Positions 8,837 through 18,139 of a stretch of 64,000 nucleotides of DNA are shown in pieces. The notes under the pieces are model-generated. The model made no database searches. It saw nothing but the letters and a program-made list of their open reading frames with translations, and was not told where the DNA came from. Position numbers and translations under genes: made by a program. The stretch is from Agromyces bauzanensis (GTDB lineage Bacteria; Actinomycetota; Actinomycetes; Actinomycetales; Microbacteriaceae): contig NZ_BMMD01000002.1 in the NCBI RefSeq assembly GCF_014645655.1, forward strand, positions 1 through 64,000, given 5' to 3'. Position 1 is the stretch's first letter, and each line of letters starts with the position of its first letter.

Positions 8837-9031
8837 TGCGGAGTCGCGGCGCTCCTCGTCGGAGCCGTACACCGTGTAGAAGATGCTCGCGTGCTGCAGG
8901 TCGCCCGTGACGCGCACGTCGGTGATGGTCACGAAGCCGATCCGCGGGTCGCGGAGCCCCTTGTCGAGCCGTCGCGCGACGATCTCCTTGATGCGATCGG
9001 CCATCTTCCTGGCCCGTGCCGGATCCGCCAT
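8552..9031 (-). CDS. rbfA: 30S ribosome-binding factor RbfA
   Basis: RbfA is a KH-type protein that helps mature the 16S rRNA 5' end and is important in the cold. The 159-residue product has the family signature: ADRIKEIVARRL at the N-terminus, DPRIGFVTITDVRVTGDLQHA in the core and LRTEVGRNITARLTPSLEF near residue 90. A non-conserved acidic tail (LDEADLDDADLADEE) follows. It lies downstream of infB on the same strand, the usual gene order, but a 128-base spacer with a very long hairpin separates them. Its 3' end is overlapped antisense by the run-on LysR frame. Confidence 0.95.
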   Translation of the reverse strand: MADPARARKMADRIKEIVARRLDKGLRDPRIGFVTITDVRVTGDLQHASIFYTVYGSDEERRDSALALKAATGMLRTEVGRNITARLTPSLEFIADAIPENAEHIEALLREARTRDAETSVLASTAAYAGEADPYVKPRDLDEADLDDADLADEEPGMH

Positions 9032-9072
9032 GACTTCTCAGCCCTTCCTCACCCCGCGATGTGGCATCGCCC

Positions 9073-9149
9073 GGGGTTCCTGATTCTTCGCTCCGGTGAA
9101 TCGGGGCAGGGGTCCCCGTTCTTCACCGGAGCGAAGAATCAGGGACCCC
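9073..9149. repeat. 28-bp-arm inverted repeat between infB and rbfA
   Basis: Arms 9073-9100 and 9122-9149 pair at 27 of 28 positions. The 21-base loop holds a further CGGGG/CCCCG pair (9102-9106 with 9114-9118). The structure fills most of the infB-rbfA spacer. It may act as an attenuator, an RNA-processing site or a remnant of a small palindromic element. No open frame is present. Confidence 0.85.
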
Positions 9150-9159
9150 CGCCCACGAG

Positions 9160-11919
9160 CTACACGCGGGGCTTCTCCCGCATCTCGATGGTCTCGATCT
9201 CGTCGCCGACCTGGATGTCGTTGTACCTGCCGAGGCCGATGCCCGCCTCGAAGTCCGTGCGGACCTCGGTGACGTCGTCCTTGAACCGGCGAAGCGACTC
9301 GATGGCGAGGTTGTCGCCCACCACGACGCCGTCGCGGATGACGCGAGCCTTGGCGTTGCGCGTGATCGTTCCGGACCGCACGATGACACCGGCGATGTTG
9401 CCGAACTTCGAGGAGCGGAACACCTCGCGGATCTCGGCGACACCCGACTGGACCTCTTCGAACTCGGGCTTGAGCATGCCCTTGAGCGAGTTCTCGATGT
9501 CGTCGATCGCGTTGTAGATGACGTTGTAGAAGCGCACGTCCACACCCTCGCGGGCGGCGCGCTCGCGCGCCTTCACGTCGGGGCGGACGTTGAACCCGAT
9601 GACGATCGCATTGTCGATCGTCGCCAGGTCGATGTCGCTCTCGGTGACCGCGCCCACACCGCGGTGGAGGATGCGCAGCTGCACCGAGTCGTCGACCTCG
9701 ATCTTCATGAGCGACTCCTCGAGCGCCTCGACGGCGCCCGACACGTCGCCCTTGATGATGAGGTTGAGCGCCTCGACCTTGCCCTCCTCGAGCGCACGCG
9801 TGAAGTCCTCGAGCGAGATGCGCTTGCGGGCCTTGGCCAGCTGCGCGTTGCGCTCGGCGGCCTCGCGCTTCTCGGCGATCTGGCGGGCGGTGCGGTCCTC
9901 CTCGGTCACGAGGAAGGTGTCACCGGCCCGCGGAACGCTCGAGAGGCCCTGCACCTGCACGGGACGCGACGGGGTCGCGGCGAGCACGGGGTCGCCGTTC
10001 TCGTCGGCCATGGCACGCACTCGGCCGTACGCCGTGCCCGCGACGATCGCGTCGCCGACCCGCAGCGTGCCGGACTGGATGAGCACGGTCGCCACGGCAC
10101 CGCGCCCCTTGTCGAGCTTCGCCTCGATGGCCACGCCGCGCGCGTCCTTGTCGGGGTTGGCGCGCAGGTCGAGCCCGGCGTCCGCGGTGAGGAGCACCGC
10201 ATCGAGCAGTTCCTGGATGCCGATGTTCTCACGCGCGGACACGTCTACGAACATGACGTCGCCGCCGTACTCCTCGGCCACGAGGCCGAACTCGGTGAGC
10301 TGCTGGCGCACCTTGGCGGGATTCGCGTCGGGCTTGTCGATCTTGTTCACCGCGACCACGATCGGCACGTTGGCCGACTGCGCGTGGTTCAGCGCCTCGA
10401 TCGTCTGCGGCATGATGCCGTCGTCGGCCGCGACCACGAGGATCGCGATATCGGTCACCTGCGCACCACGTGCACGCATGGCGGTGAACGCCTCGTGACC
10501 CGGGGTGTCGATGAAGGTGATCGCACGCTCGATGCCCTCGTGCTCGGTGCGCACCTGGTACGCACCGATGTGCTGCGTGATGCCGCCGGCCTCGCCCGCG
10601 ACGACGTTCGCGTTGCGGATCGCGTCGAGGAGTCGGGTCTTACCGTGGTCGACGTGGCCCATGACGGTGACGACCGGCGGACGCTGCTCGAGGTCCTCGT
10701 CGCTCTCGCCCTCCAGCTCCGCGTCGAGGTCGATGTCGAAGCCCTCGAGGAGCTCGCGGTCCTCGTCCTCGGGCGAGACGACCTGGATCTTGTAGCCGAG
10801 CTCGACGCCGAGCACCTCGAAGGTGGCCTCGTCAAGCGATTCGGTCGCGGTCGCCATCTCACCGAGGTGGAAGAGCACCGTGACGAGCGAGCCGGGGTTG
10901 GCGTCGATCTTGTCGGCGAAGTCGGAGATGGAGGCGCCGCGGCGCAGCCGGACGACGGTGTTGCCGTCACCGCGGGGAACGCTCACGCCGCCGAGCGACG
11001 GAGCCTCCCGCATCTCGAACTCCTGCCGCTTCGTGCGCTTCGACTTGCGAGCCTTGCTCTTGCCGCCACCGCGGCCGAACGCACCCGCGGTGCCGCCGCC
11101 GGGGCCACGGCCACGGCCGCCGGCGCCCGCGGGACGCGGGCCGCCGAAGCCGCCACCGGGTGCACCGCCGGGACGCTGGAAGCCGCCGGCACCGCCGCCG
11201 GGACGCGCGCCTGCTCCGGCACCGGCGCCGCCGGGACGCTGGAAGCCGCCGCCCGGACGACCGCCGGCACCTGCCGGACGGGGTCCGCCGGGGCGCGGCG
11301 CGCCAGGGCGCGGGGCCTGCGGACGCGGGATGTTACCCGGCGTCGGTCGCTGGCCCATGCCCTGCGAGCTCGAGAACGGGTTGTTGCCCGGGCGCGGCTG
11401 CGCGGGACGCGAGCCCATGCCCTGCGAGCTCGAGAACGGGTTGTTGCCCGGGCGCGGGGCGCCGGGGCGCGGTGCGGGGCGCGGAATGGCAGCGCTCGGC
11501 TTCGGGGCCGCGGGCCTCACGGCATCGGACGACGCCGCAGGTGCGGCGGGTGCCTCGACGGGCTTGGCCGCAGCGGCCTGGGCCGCCTTCTCCTCGGCCT
11601 GCGCCTGGCGCTCGGCGACCGTCATCGGCGCCTCGGCCACGGGTGCAGGGGCGGCCTCGGGCTGGGAAGCCGGTCTCGGACCAGGCTTCATGCCGGGCTT
11701 CGCCGCGGGCGCCGCCTTCGCGGGCGCCGCCGCGGGCGCCGCCTTCGCGGCAGCGCCGGCCGCCTCGAGCGCGACCTTCAGCCGGCGCGCGACGGGGGGT
11801 TCGATGCTGGACGAGGGTCCCTTGACGTACTCGCCCATCTCCTTGAGCTTCTCAAGGGCGATCTTGCTGTCGACACCGAGTTCGGATGCGATCTCGTGTA
11901 CGCGTGGTTTCGCAGCCAC
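9160..11919 (-). CDS. infB: Translation initiation factor IF-2
   Basis: IF-2 is the GTPase that brings initiator tRNA to the 30S subunit and promotes subunit joining. The 919-residue protein begins with an IF2_N module ([19 protein letters not shown]). A long Ala/Pro/Gly/Arg linker (about 60-300) follows, then a second N-domain-like segment. The G domain has GHVDHGKT near residue 420, DTPGHEAF and NKID. Domains II-IV end in [15 protein letters not shown]. The linker contains two exact copies of [14 protein letters not shown]. YlxR and NusA are encoded just upstream, the standard nusA-ylxR-infB-rbfA order. Confidence 0.98.
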   Translation of the reverse strand: MAAKPRVHEIASELGVDSKIALEKLKEMGEYVKGPSSSIEPPVARRLKVALEAAGAAAKAAPAAAPAKAAPAAKPGMKPGPRPASQPEAAPAPVAEAPMTVAERQAQAEEKAAQAAAAKPVEAPAAPAASSDAVRPAAPKPSAAIPRPAPRPGAPRPGNNPFSSSQGMGSRPAQPRPGNNPFSSSQGMGQRPTPGNIPRPQAPRPGAPRPGGPRPAGAGGRPGGGFQRPGGAGAGAGARPGGGAGGFQRPGGAPGGGFGGPRPAGAGGRGRGPGGGTAGAFGRGGGKSKARKSKRTKRQEFEMREAPSLGGVSVPRGDGNTVVRLRRGASISDFADKIDANPGSLVTVLFHLGEMATATESLDEATFEVLGVELGYKIQVVSPEDEDRELLEGFDIDLDAELEGESDEDLEQRPPVVTVMGHVDHGKTRLLDAIRNANVVAGEAGGITQHIGAYQVRTEHEGIERAITFIDTPGHEAFTAMRARGAQVTDIAILVVAADDGIMPQTIEALNHAQSANVPIVVAVNKIDKPDANPAKVRQQLTEFGLVAEEYGGDVMFVDVSARENIGIQELLDAVLLTADAGLDLRANPDKDARGVAIEAKLDKGRGAVATVLIQSGTLRVGDAIVAGTAYGRVRAMADENGDPVLAATPSRPVQVQGLSSVPRAGDTFLVTEEDRTARQIAEKREAAERNAQLAKARKRISLEDFTRALEEGKVEALNLIIKGDVSGAVEALEESLMKIEVDDSVQLRILHRGVGAVTESDIDLATIDNAIVIGFNVRPDVKARERAAREGVDVRFYNVIYNAIDDIENSLKGMLKPEFEEVQSGVAEIREVFRSSKFGNIAGVIVRSGTITRNAKARVIRDGVVVGDNLAIESLRRFKDDVTEVRTDFEAGIGLGRYNDIQVGDEIETIEMREKPRV
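11354..11457 (-). repeat. 60-bp-period direct repeat in the infB linker
   Basis: About 44 bases (11354-11397) recur identically at 11414-11457, exactly 60 bases later. They encode two copies of the segment [14 protein letters not shown] in the disordered linker of IF-2. The identity at DNA level, including third positions, points to a recent in-frame duplication. Confidence 0.9.
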
Positions 11920-12007
11920 TTCTCTCCTGTTCCGGGCCCACCCCGAAACAGGGGATGGACCATCAATGACGGACGGGTCTCATTTCGAGCCGCTCATGAG
12001 TTGTCCA

Positions 12008-12253
12008 TTAGCCGTTCAGCCTGTCCTCTACATTGCTGGTGTCCACCTCGCCGCGGATGCGGAGTGCGCGTCCGAAGGCGCGTCGCCGCACGGCGAGCCG
12101 GTAGCACTCGAGCGTCGGATGAAGCCACGCACCCCTGCCCGGAAGCACGGCCGAAGCATCGGCGACGACCTGGGAGTTCCGGAGGACGACCCTCAGAAGC
12201 GAGGATCGCGGGGCACGAGAACGGCATCCGATGCACGTTCTGACGGGTTCCAT
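12008..12253 (-). CDS. ylxR: YlxR/RnpM (DUF448) RNA-binding protein
   Basis: This 81-residue protein has the DUF448 signature RTCIGCR at the N-terminus, LLRVV, and a PGRGAWLHPTLECYRLAVRRRAFGRALR stretch read in parts (PGRGAWLHP, ECYRLA). In Bacillus the homologue RnpM modulates RNase P. It is located between nusA and infB as in most bacteria. It starts at ATG 12253, 44 bases after the nusA stop, and ends 88 bases before infB. The family length (80-100 residues) matches. Confidence 0.93.
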   Translation of the reverse strand: MEPVRTCIGCRSRAPRSSLLRVVLRNSQVVADASAVLPGRGAWLHPTLECYRLAVRRRAFGRALRIRGEVDTSNVEDRLNG

Positions 12254-12297
12254 CCTACACCTCCGGGGCGGTGCGCCCGCCGACGCCTCCGATGGGC

Positions 12298-13296
12298 TCA
12301 GTTCGATTCGAGGACCGAGTCGGGCTGGATGTCGATCTTCGCCCCGGTCAGCTTCGCCGCGAGCCGGGCGTTCTGCCCCTCCTTGCCGATCGCCAGCGAC
12401 AGTTGGTAGTCGGGCACGAGCGCGCGCACGGCGCGAGTCGACTCGTCGATGACGAACGCCTTGGTGACCTTCGCCGGCGAGAGCGCCGAGGCCACGAAGG
12501 TCGCGAGGTCGTCGTTCCAGTCGACGATGTCGATCTTCTCGTTGCCGAGTTCGGCGGTCACGGCGCGAACGCGCTGGCCGAGCTCGCCGATGCAGGCACC
12601 CTTGGCGTTGACGCCGGGCTGGTTCGCGCGCACGGCGATCTTCGTGCGGTGGCCCGCTTCGCGGGCGAGCGAGACGATCTCGACGACGCCCGATGCGATC
12701 TCGGGAACCTCGAGCGCGAACAGCTTGCGCACGAGCGCGGGGTGCGTGCGCGAGACCGTGATCGACGGCCCCTTCGCCCCCTTCGCGACGCTCGTGACGT
12801 AGACGCGGATGCGCTGGCCGTGGGGGTACTCCTCGCCGGGCGCCTGCTCCTCGGGCGGCAGGATCGCCTCGACGGTGCCGAGGTCGATGTGGACCATGCG
12901 GGGATTCGGTCCCTGCTGGATGATCCCGGCGACGATGTCGCCCTCGCGCCCGCGGAACTCGCCCAGCACCGCGTCGTCGGCCAGGTCGCGGAGGCGCTGG
13001 TTGATGACCTGCTTGGCCGCGAACGCAGCGATGCGCCCGAAGTCGCTCGGGCTGTCCTCGGCCTCGCCGATGACGTTGCCCTCCTCGTCGAGCTCGGGCA
13101 CGAAGATCGAGACGTGACCCGTCCTGCGGTCGAGGTGAGCGCGGGCGCCGTTGGGGTTCGTGTGCCCGTGCTGGGCGGGGTTGGTGTGCTTCACGTAGGC
13201 CATCAGGATCGCCTGCTCGATGATCTGCACCAGTTCGTCGAACGGGATCTCCTTCTCGCGCTCCATCATGCGGAGTACGCTGAGGTCGATATCCAT
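12298..13296 (-). CDS. nusA: Transcription termination/antitermination factor NusA
   Basis: NusA binds RNA polymerase and nascent RNA and controls pausing and termination. The 332-residue protein contains the polymerase-binding N-terminal domain (MDIDLSVLRMMEREKEIP), an S1 domain (EGDIVAGIIQ, VEAILPPEEQAPGE) and KH1/KH2 domains (ISVSRTHP-like region TVSRTHPALVRKLFALEVP, GACIGELGQRVRAV and AIGKEGQNARLAAKL). It lacks the C-terminal acidic repeats of enterobacteria, as usual in actinobacteria. GGAGG precedes the ATG. rimP, normally immediately upstream, is missing, and nusA appears to have its own promoter. Confidence 0.97.
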   Translation of the reverse strand: MDIDLSVLRMMEREKEIPFDELVQIIEQAILMAYVKHTNPAQHGHTNPNGARAHLDRRTGHVSIFVPELDEEGNVIGEAEDSPSDFGRIAAFAAKQVINQRLRDLADDAVLGEFRGREGDIVAGIIQQGPNPRMVHIDLGTVEAILPPEEQAPGEEYPHGQRIRVYVTSVAKGAKGPSITVSRTHPALVRKLFALEVPEIASGVVEIVSLAREAGHRTKIAVRANQPGVNAKGACIGELGQRVRAVTAELGNEKIDIVDWNDDLATFVASALSPAKVTKAFVIDESTRAVRALVPDYQLSLAIGKEGQNARLAAKLTGAKIDIQPDSVLESN

Positions 13297-13349
13297 CTCC
13301 GGCCTCCCCTATTCAGCTCTCAGCCGCTTCCCCTCGGAGCGGACAATTC

Positions 13350-13377
13350 AGGTTAGCGGATGTCGCGGCCCGTCATC
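13350..13377 (-). promoter_or_regulatory. Putative nusA promoter
   Basis: On the minus strand GATGAC (13377-13372) and TAACCT (13355-13350) are separated by 16 bases, a reasonable sigma-70 type -35/-10 pair. The start codon follows about 53 bases after the -10, with a GGAGG ribosome site. A promoter directly before nusA fits the absence of rimP upstream. Confidence 0.4.
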
Positions 13378-13405
13378 CCCGATTTCGGCGTCAATGGGGG
13401 GTGAC

Positions 13406-14012
13406 ATGAAAACCACGACGCGCACCTACACCATGCGAGCGCGGGCCGAGCAGGCCGAGCAGACGCGCTCCCGCATCCTCGACGCGACGATCGCCCTCGG
13501 CGGCCAACGGCCGCTCGTCGCATGCACCCTTCCCGCCGTCGCGGAGCGCGCCGGCGTCTCGGTGCAGACGGTCCTTCGCGCCTTCGGGTCGCGTGACGGG
13601 CTCCTCGAGGCCGCCCGCCTGCGCACCCTCCCCGCGGTGCTCACCGACCGGCCGGCCGACCCGGGCGATCGCCGCGGCACGATCACGGCCCTCGTCGATC
13701 AACTACGAGGACCGCGGCGACGCGGTGCTCCTCCTGCTCGGGCAGGAGGCCTGGGAGCCGTTCGCCGCCCGAGTCACCTCCACCGGCAAGCGCCTGCACC
13801 GCGAGTGGGTGCAGGCGGCCTTCGCCGACGTCGTCGGTTCGCTCTCCGACACATCGCACACCGAGACGATCGACCTGCTCGTCGCCGCCACCGACGTGTC
13901 GGTGTGGAAGATCTGGCGGCGCGATCAGGGCCGCAGCCGAGACGAGACCATCGAACGGATGCTGCGGCTTGCGGCATCCGTCGCCGACAAGACCGGAAGG
14001 GATGCATCATGA
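13406..14012 (+). pseudogene. TetR-family regulator broken by a frameshift
   Basis: The first part reads as a TetR DNA-binding domain: RSRILDATIALGG, AVAERAGVSVQTVLRAFGSRDGLLEAAR. The frame breaks near 13700, where one extra C follows GTCGAT. In the next frame the ligand domain continues without a gap (NYEDRGDAVLLLLGQEAWEPF to RDAS) and stops at 14012. The ATG at 13406 follows a GGGGGG stretch. The stop overlaps the ATG of the GT1 remnant (ATGA), so both once formed an operon; TetR regulators of this type often control an adjacent GT1 gene. A single sequencing error in the homopolymer-poor GATC context cannot be excluded. Confidence 0.75.
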
Positions 14013-14669
14013 CCGGATCCGCCATCGTCACCGTCGACGGCGGGGCAACATGGCCCCGCGATGATCATCGCACACCGGCTCGCCGAGCGCGGGCACGACG
14101 TGCACGTGCTCAGCCACGAACGCCAGCGCGAGGTCGTCGCGGCTGCCGGCCACGCGTCGGTGCGCGGCGCCGGGGCGGCCGGGGTCCCCGCCGCCCCGGC
14201 GCGGTGCTGTTCCCCACCTTCCTCGAATTCTGGAGCGCCCGTACCTTCGCGGTCCGGTCGGGGCGCTGGCCCGACTGCGCGGCGCCGAGCCGCTGCGACT
14301 GTGGGATGCCGCGTCCGCGCGCATCGTGGCGACCGCGTGTCGCTGGACCCCGCGGCAAGCCGTCCCGGCAAAGCTGCCTGCGAGACCTGGATCGGCTCCC
14401 TCGAGCACGGTCTGCGCGCCCGACCCGACCCGGCTCGCCCGCCGCTGGTGCTGCTCAGCCTGAGCACCACCTGGTTCCCCCCGATCAGGCGGACGCCCGC
14501 GCAAGGCGGGCAGCAGTCGCATCGCACAGGCCGCCACCTCCCTCCTCGCCGACGACGGCGTCAGCGAGTGCGCCGCCGGCTGGGCAGGCGCCTCCGGTCG
14601 ACGGATGCCGCGGCAACGGCCGCCGACGTGCTCGAGCAGCTCGCCGCCCACCGCCGCACCGCCGCCTGA
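14009..14669 (+). pseudogene. GT1 (MGT/UGT-type) glycosyltransferase remnant, N- and C-terminal pieces
   Basis: Conceptual translation across several frames recovers a GT1 glycosyltransferase: MTGSAIVTVDGG, MIIAHRLAERGHDVHVLSHER, GAVLFPTFLEFWSART, PLVLLSLSTTWFPP and DQADARARR. A C-terminal end follows (IAQAATSLLADDGVSECAAG, STDAAATAADVLEQLAAH). At least three frame changes are needed and the donor-binding middle third (HGGHGT region) is absent. That missing third is found inverted at about 17.80-18.12 kb. Family members are about 400 residues; only about 210 codons remain. It cannot encode a functional enzyme. Confidence 0.75.
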
Positions 14670-14889
14670 CCCATCGACCGAACGGACTCCCGTGCCAGGG
14701 CGGATGACCGGACCGCAGGTCTCCGCGTCGCGCGGCACCGAGAGGAACCCCCGCACGCGACCGCGGTCGGCGCCCTCGAGCGGCACCGTGAAGAGCTCGT
14801 CGGCACGGGGGATCCGGCAACAGAGCACAGGCTCCGAAAGGTTCGCAAGGGGGCGCGGCGCGGATCGCGCCGTGGCTACGGTGGGCCTC

Positions 14890-15699
14890 ATGAACCCGGA
14901 TACCAGCAAAGCCGTCGCAAGCTCGGCCCAGAACACCCCCACCTTCCGCGTCATGGCCCGAGTGGGGTACCTGGTCCTCGGAATCGTGCACATCATCATC
15001 GGAGCCATCGCCGTCTCGGTCGCGGTGGGCGCCGGCGGCGGCGAGGCCGACCAGGGAGGTGCGATGGAGCAGGTGTCCCGCGTGCCCTTCGGCACCGTCG
15101 TGCTGTGGGTCATCGCGCTCGGGCTCTTCGCGCTCGGCGTGTGGCAGATCGGCGAAGCGGTCGTCGAGCGCGACCCCGACACGAAGAAGAAGTGGGGTCG
15201 GCGCGTCAAGTACCTGGGCGCCGCGATCGCCTACTTCGCGATCGGCGCCACCGCGCTCACCTACGCGCTGGGCGGGCAGTCCGACTCATCCCGGTCCACC
15301 GAGACCCTGACCGCGCAACTGCTCGCGGCACCCGGCGGCATCGCGCTGGTCGTGCTCATCGGGCTCGTGGTCCTCGGCGTCGGTGTCGCGTTCGTCGTGC
15401 GCGGCATCCGACGGTCCTTCGAGAAGCAGCTCTCGCTGCCGGCCGGCAAGGTCGGCGATGGCGTTCGCACCCTCGGCGTCGTCGGCTACGTCACGAAGGG
15501 CATCGCCATCGCGGTCGTCGGCGTGCTGTTCCTGGTGGCTGCGCTGACCCACGATCCCGAGAAGGCGGGTGGACTCGACGCGGCGTTGAAGAGCCTCGCC
15601 GATCTGCCGTTCGGGCAGGGCATCCTGTGGCTGGTGGGCGCCGGGCTCGTGATCTACGGGGTGTACTGCTTCGCCCGCGCCAAGTACGCCCGACTCTGA
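14890..15699 (+). CDS. DUF1206 membrane protein
   Basis: The 269-residue protein is built of three repeats of about 85 residues, each with two membrane helices. Each repeat begins with a related motif (ARVGYLVLGIVHIIIG, RVKYLGAAIAYFAIGATAL, VVGYVTKGIAIAVVGVLFL), which defines DUF1206. Members are widespread in actinobacteria; the function is unknown. The start at ATG 14890 follows TACGGT (14877-14882) by seven bases, which would give a leaderless or near-leaderless mRNA (inference). The 220 bases before it (14670-14889) hold no other gene. The gene is convergent with proS, only nine bases apart. Confidence 0.88.
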   Translation: MNPDTSKAVASSAQNTPTFRVMARVGYLVLGIVHIIIGAIAVSVAVGAGGGEADQGGAMEQVSRVPFGTVVLWVIALGLFALGVWQIGEAVVERDPDTKKKWGRRVKYLGAAIAYFAIGATALTYALGGQSDSSRSTETLTAQLLAAPGGIALVVLIGLVVLGVGVAFVVRGIRRSFEKQLSLPAGKVGDGVRTLGVVGYVTKGIAIAVVGVLFLVAALTHDPEKAGGLDAALKSLADLPFGQGILWLVGAGLVIYGVYCFARAKYARL

Positions 15700-15713
15700 C
15701 CGGCGGGGTCAGA
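15695..15713. terminator. Bidirectional hairpin containing both stop codons
   Basis: TCTGACC (15695-15701) and GGTCAGA (15707-15713) form a 7-bp stem with a 5-base loop. The TGA of the DUF1206 gene and the TGA of proS lie symmetrically within the two arms. With only nine bases between the two convergent genes this is the only candidate terminator for both. Confidence 0.5.
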
Positions 15714-17511
15714 CCGCCGCTTCGACGGCGGACGCCGACGGTGCCTCGCGGCGCAGCGCACCCGGGACCTCGCCGATCGGCATCGTGACGCGATCGCCCG
15801 ACGCGCGGTCCCACACCTCGACGACGCCGTCGGCGACGCCGCGGCCGGCGATCACGATCTTCGGCACGCCGATGAGCTCGGCGTCGCCGAACTTCACGCC
15901 GGGCGAGACCTTCGGACGGTCGTCGTAGAGCACCTCGTATCCCGCGCGCTCGAGGTCGGCGACGACCTCCTCGGCCGCCTCGAAGACCCGCTCGTCCTTG
16001 CCGGTGGCGAGCACGTGCACGTCGAACGGCGCGATCGCCGCGGGCCACACGAGGCCCTTGTCGTCGTGGTGGCCCTCGGCGATGATCGCCATGATGCGCG
16101 TGACGCCGATGCCGTACGAGCCCATCGTGACCGTGACGAGCTTGCCGTTCTCGTCGAGCACCTTGAGGCCCAGCGCGTCGGCGTACTTGCGACCGAGCTG
16201 GAACACGTGGCCGATCTCCACGCCCCGGGCCAGCTCGACCGGACCCGATCCGTCGGGCGCCGGGTCGCCCGCACGGACGTCGGCCGCCTCGACGACGCCG
16301 TCGGCCGTGAAGTCACGACCGGCGACGAGCCCGAACACGTGCTTCTCGTCGAGGTTGGCCCCGGTGATCCACTCGGTGCCGTCGACGACGCGAGGGTCGA
16401 CGAAGAAGCGGATGCCGGTCGAGGACTCGGCACCGAGGACGGGACCATCGAGCGACCACGGGCCGATGTATCCCTTCACGAGTCCCGGATGCTTCGCGAA
16501 GTCGGCTTCCGTCGCAGCTTCGACCTCGGCCGGGGCGAAGGCCACCTCCGCGCGCTTCAGCTCGATGTCACGATCGCCGGGCAGGCCCACCACCACGACC
16601 TCGCGCGTGCCGTCGAGGTGGGTGAGCGCGAGCACGACGTTCTTCAGCGTGTCGGCCGCCGTCCAGGGTCGGCCGTCGGGACGCGGGTACTCCGCGTTCG
16701 CCAGGTCGACGAGCGTCGCGATCGTGGGCGTGTTCGGCGAGTCGAGCACGACCGGCGCGGGAAGCCCGTCGAACGGGATCGGCTCGGGCGCGATCGTGCG
16801 GAACGCCTCGACGTTCGCGGCGTACCCGCCCGCCGACCGGACGAAGGTGTCCTCACCGACGGGGCTCGGGTGCAGGAACTCCTCGCTCTTCGAGCCGCCC
16901 ATCGCACCGGCATCCGCCTCCACGATGACGTAGTCGAGGCCGAGCCGGGCGAAGATTCGCTCATACGCATCGCGTTGCAGCTGGTAGCTCGCGTCGAGGC
17001 CCGTGTCGTCGACGTCGAACGAGTACGCGTCCTTCATCGTGAACTCGCGGCCGCGCAGGAGCCCCGCGCGCGGGCGGGCCTCGTCGCGGTACTTGTCCTG
17101 GATCTGGTAGATCGTGAGCGGCAGGTCCTTGTACGACGAGTACAGGTCCTTCACGAGCAGCGTGAAGACCTCCTCGTGCGTCGGTGCGAGCAGGTAGTCG
17201 GCGCCCTTGCGGTCCTGCAGGCGGAAGACGCCCTCGCCGTACTCGGTCCAACGGTTGGTGACCTCGTATGGATCTCGGGGCAGGAGCGCCGGGAAATGCA
17301 CCTCGTGCGCGCCGGCGGCGGTCATCTCCTCGCGGATGATCTGCTCGATCTTCGCCTTGACCCGCAGCCCGATCGGCAACCACGCGAACACGCCCGGGGC
17401 CTGGCGGCGGATGTAGCCCGCGCGCACGAGCAGACGATGGCTCGCCACCTCGGCATCGGCGGGGTCTTCACGGAGCGTGCGGAGGAAGTAGTTGGAAAGG
17501 CGAGTGGGCAC
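15709..17511 (-). CDS. proS: Prolyl-tRNA synthetase
   Basis: This class II aminoacyl-tRNA synthetase charges tRNA-Pro. The 600-residue product is the bacterial type, with an editing insertion. The catalytic core includes [56 protein letters not shown] and [12 protein letters not shown]. The YbaK-like editing domain lies at about 235-400 ([29 protein letters not shown]). The anticodon-binding domain is at the C-terminus ([31 protein letters not shown]). In actinobacteria proS lies between ispG and the rimP-nusA cluster, as here. Confidence 0.98.
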   Translation of the reverse strand: MPTRLSNYFLRTLREDPADAEVASHRLLVRAGYIRRQAPGVFAWLPIGLRVKAKIEQIIREEMTAAGAHEVHFPALLPRDPYEVTNRWTEYGEGVFRLQDRKGADYLLAPTHEEVFTLLVKDLYSSYKDLPLTIYQIQDKYRDEARPRAGLLRGREFTMKDAYSFDVDDTGLDASYQLQRDAYERIFARLGLDYVIVEADAGAMGGSKSEEFLHPSPVGEDTFVRSAGGYAANVEAFRTIAPEPIPFDGLPAPVVLDSPNTPTIATLVDLANAEYPRPDGRPWTAADTLKNVVLALTHLDGTREVVVVGLPGDRDIELKRAEVAFAPAEVEAATEADFAKHPGLVKGYIGPWSLDGPVLGAESSTGIRFFVDPRVVDGTEWITGANLDEKHVFGLVAGRDFTADGVVEAADVRAGDPAPDGSGPVELARGVEIGHVFQLGRKYADALGLKVLDENGKLVTVTMGSYGIGVTRIMAIIAEGHHDDKGLVWPAAIAPFDVHVLATGKDERVFEAAEEVVADLERAGYEVLYDDRPKVSPGVKFGDAELIGVPKIVIAGRGVADGVVEVWDRASGDRVTMPIGEVPGALRREAPSASAVEAAV

Positions 17512-17578
17512 CCGACGATTCTAGTTGCGCGGCCCGCCCGAGTCCGTCGCGTTTCTCGGCCGCGGAGCCGGGGGCCGC

Positions 17579-17740
17579 TCAGACGCCCTCGTCGTCGTCT
17601 TCCTCGTCCTCGATGGCGAAGTGCTCGAGCTCGTCCTCGATCGCCGTGCCCTCGTCATCGGCACCCTCGTGCAGCGTTCCCGTGCCGTCGGGATACCCAG
17701 CCTCGTCGGGGTACTCGTACTCGGTGCCGTCTCCGCTCAT
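17579..17740 (-). CDS. Small acidic protein of unknown function
   Basis: The 53-residue product is very acidic (about 20 Asp/Glu, ending EDEEDDDEGV) with a Tyr/Gly-rich start (MSGDGTEYEYPDEAGYPDG). AAAGGGGA precedes the ATG at 17740 at good distance, which is why this start is preferred over an upstream one. It lies between ispG and proS on the same strand. No domain is recognised. The composition suggests a soluble, possibly disordered protein. Confidence 0.6.
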   Translation of the reverse strand: MSGDGTEYEYPDEAGYPDGTGTLHEGADDEGTAIEDELEHFAIEDEEDDDEGV

Positions 17741-17799
17741 CGCGGTCCCCTTTCGCGAATGGATGCCGCCGGCATCCGACGCGCCCCAGACTACTCGCG

Positions 17800-18125
17800 C
17801 AGGTCTGCGTCGACCGCCGTCCGGCGGGCGAGGCATCCTTGTCGACCTGCCCGCCGACGCCTGCCCGCTCGACCGCCGCGGCGACGAGACGATGGTCGGC
17901 GTGACGGGTCATGGGCACGACGAGCACCGGAACGCCCGCGGCCGGCGCGCGCATCGTCGTTCCGTGGCCGCCATGCACCAATGAGCAGGCGGGCCGACCG
18001 CAGCAGCTCGCCGTGGTCGCCGAAGACACGCACCTCGACACCCGGCGCGCTCGGGAGCGCTGCCGGATCGATGGCCGGCCCGGCCGTGACGACAGCACGC
18101 ACGCCGAGGTCGGCGAGCGCCCGGT
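17800..18125 (-). pseudogene. Inverted middle fragment of a GT1 glycosyltransferase
   Basis: On the minus strand, directly after the ispG stop, the DNA reads as the donor-binding part of a GT1 enzyme: LADLGVRAVVTAGPAIDP, PGVEVRVFGDHGELLRSARLLI, then after a one-base frameshift near 17992 LVHGGHGTTMRAPAAGVPVLVV and RHADHRLVAAAVERAGVG. It has neither the N-terminal acceptor half nor the C-terminal end. These are the pieces kept at 14.0-14.67 kb, and the three fragments tile one gene without overlap. It is not translated as a functional protein. Confidence 0.7.
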
Positions 18126-18139
18126 GTCGAGGTGCGTGC

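Noticed and set aside
9664..12243. Long plus-strand open frame antisense to infB
   Set aside because: It mirrors the codon structure of infB (third-position GC), has no family motifs, and IF-2 is unmistakable on the minus strand.
17645..17836. Longer version of the small acidic protein starting at 17836
   Set aside because: The extra N-terminal residues are Arg/Pro-rich and lack a ribosome site; AAAGGGGA supports the ATG at 17740.
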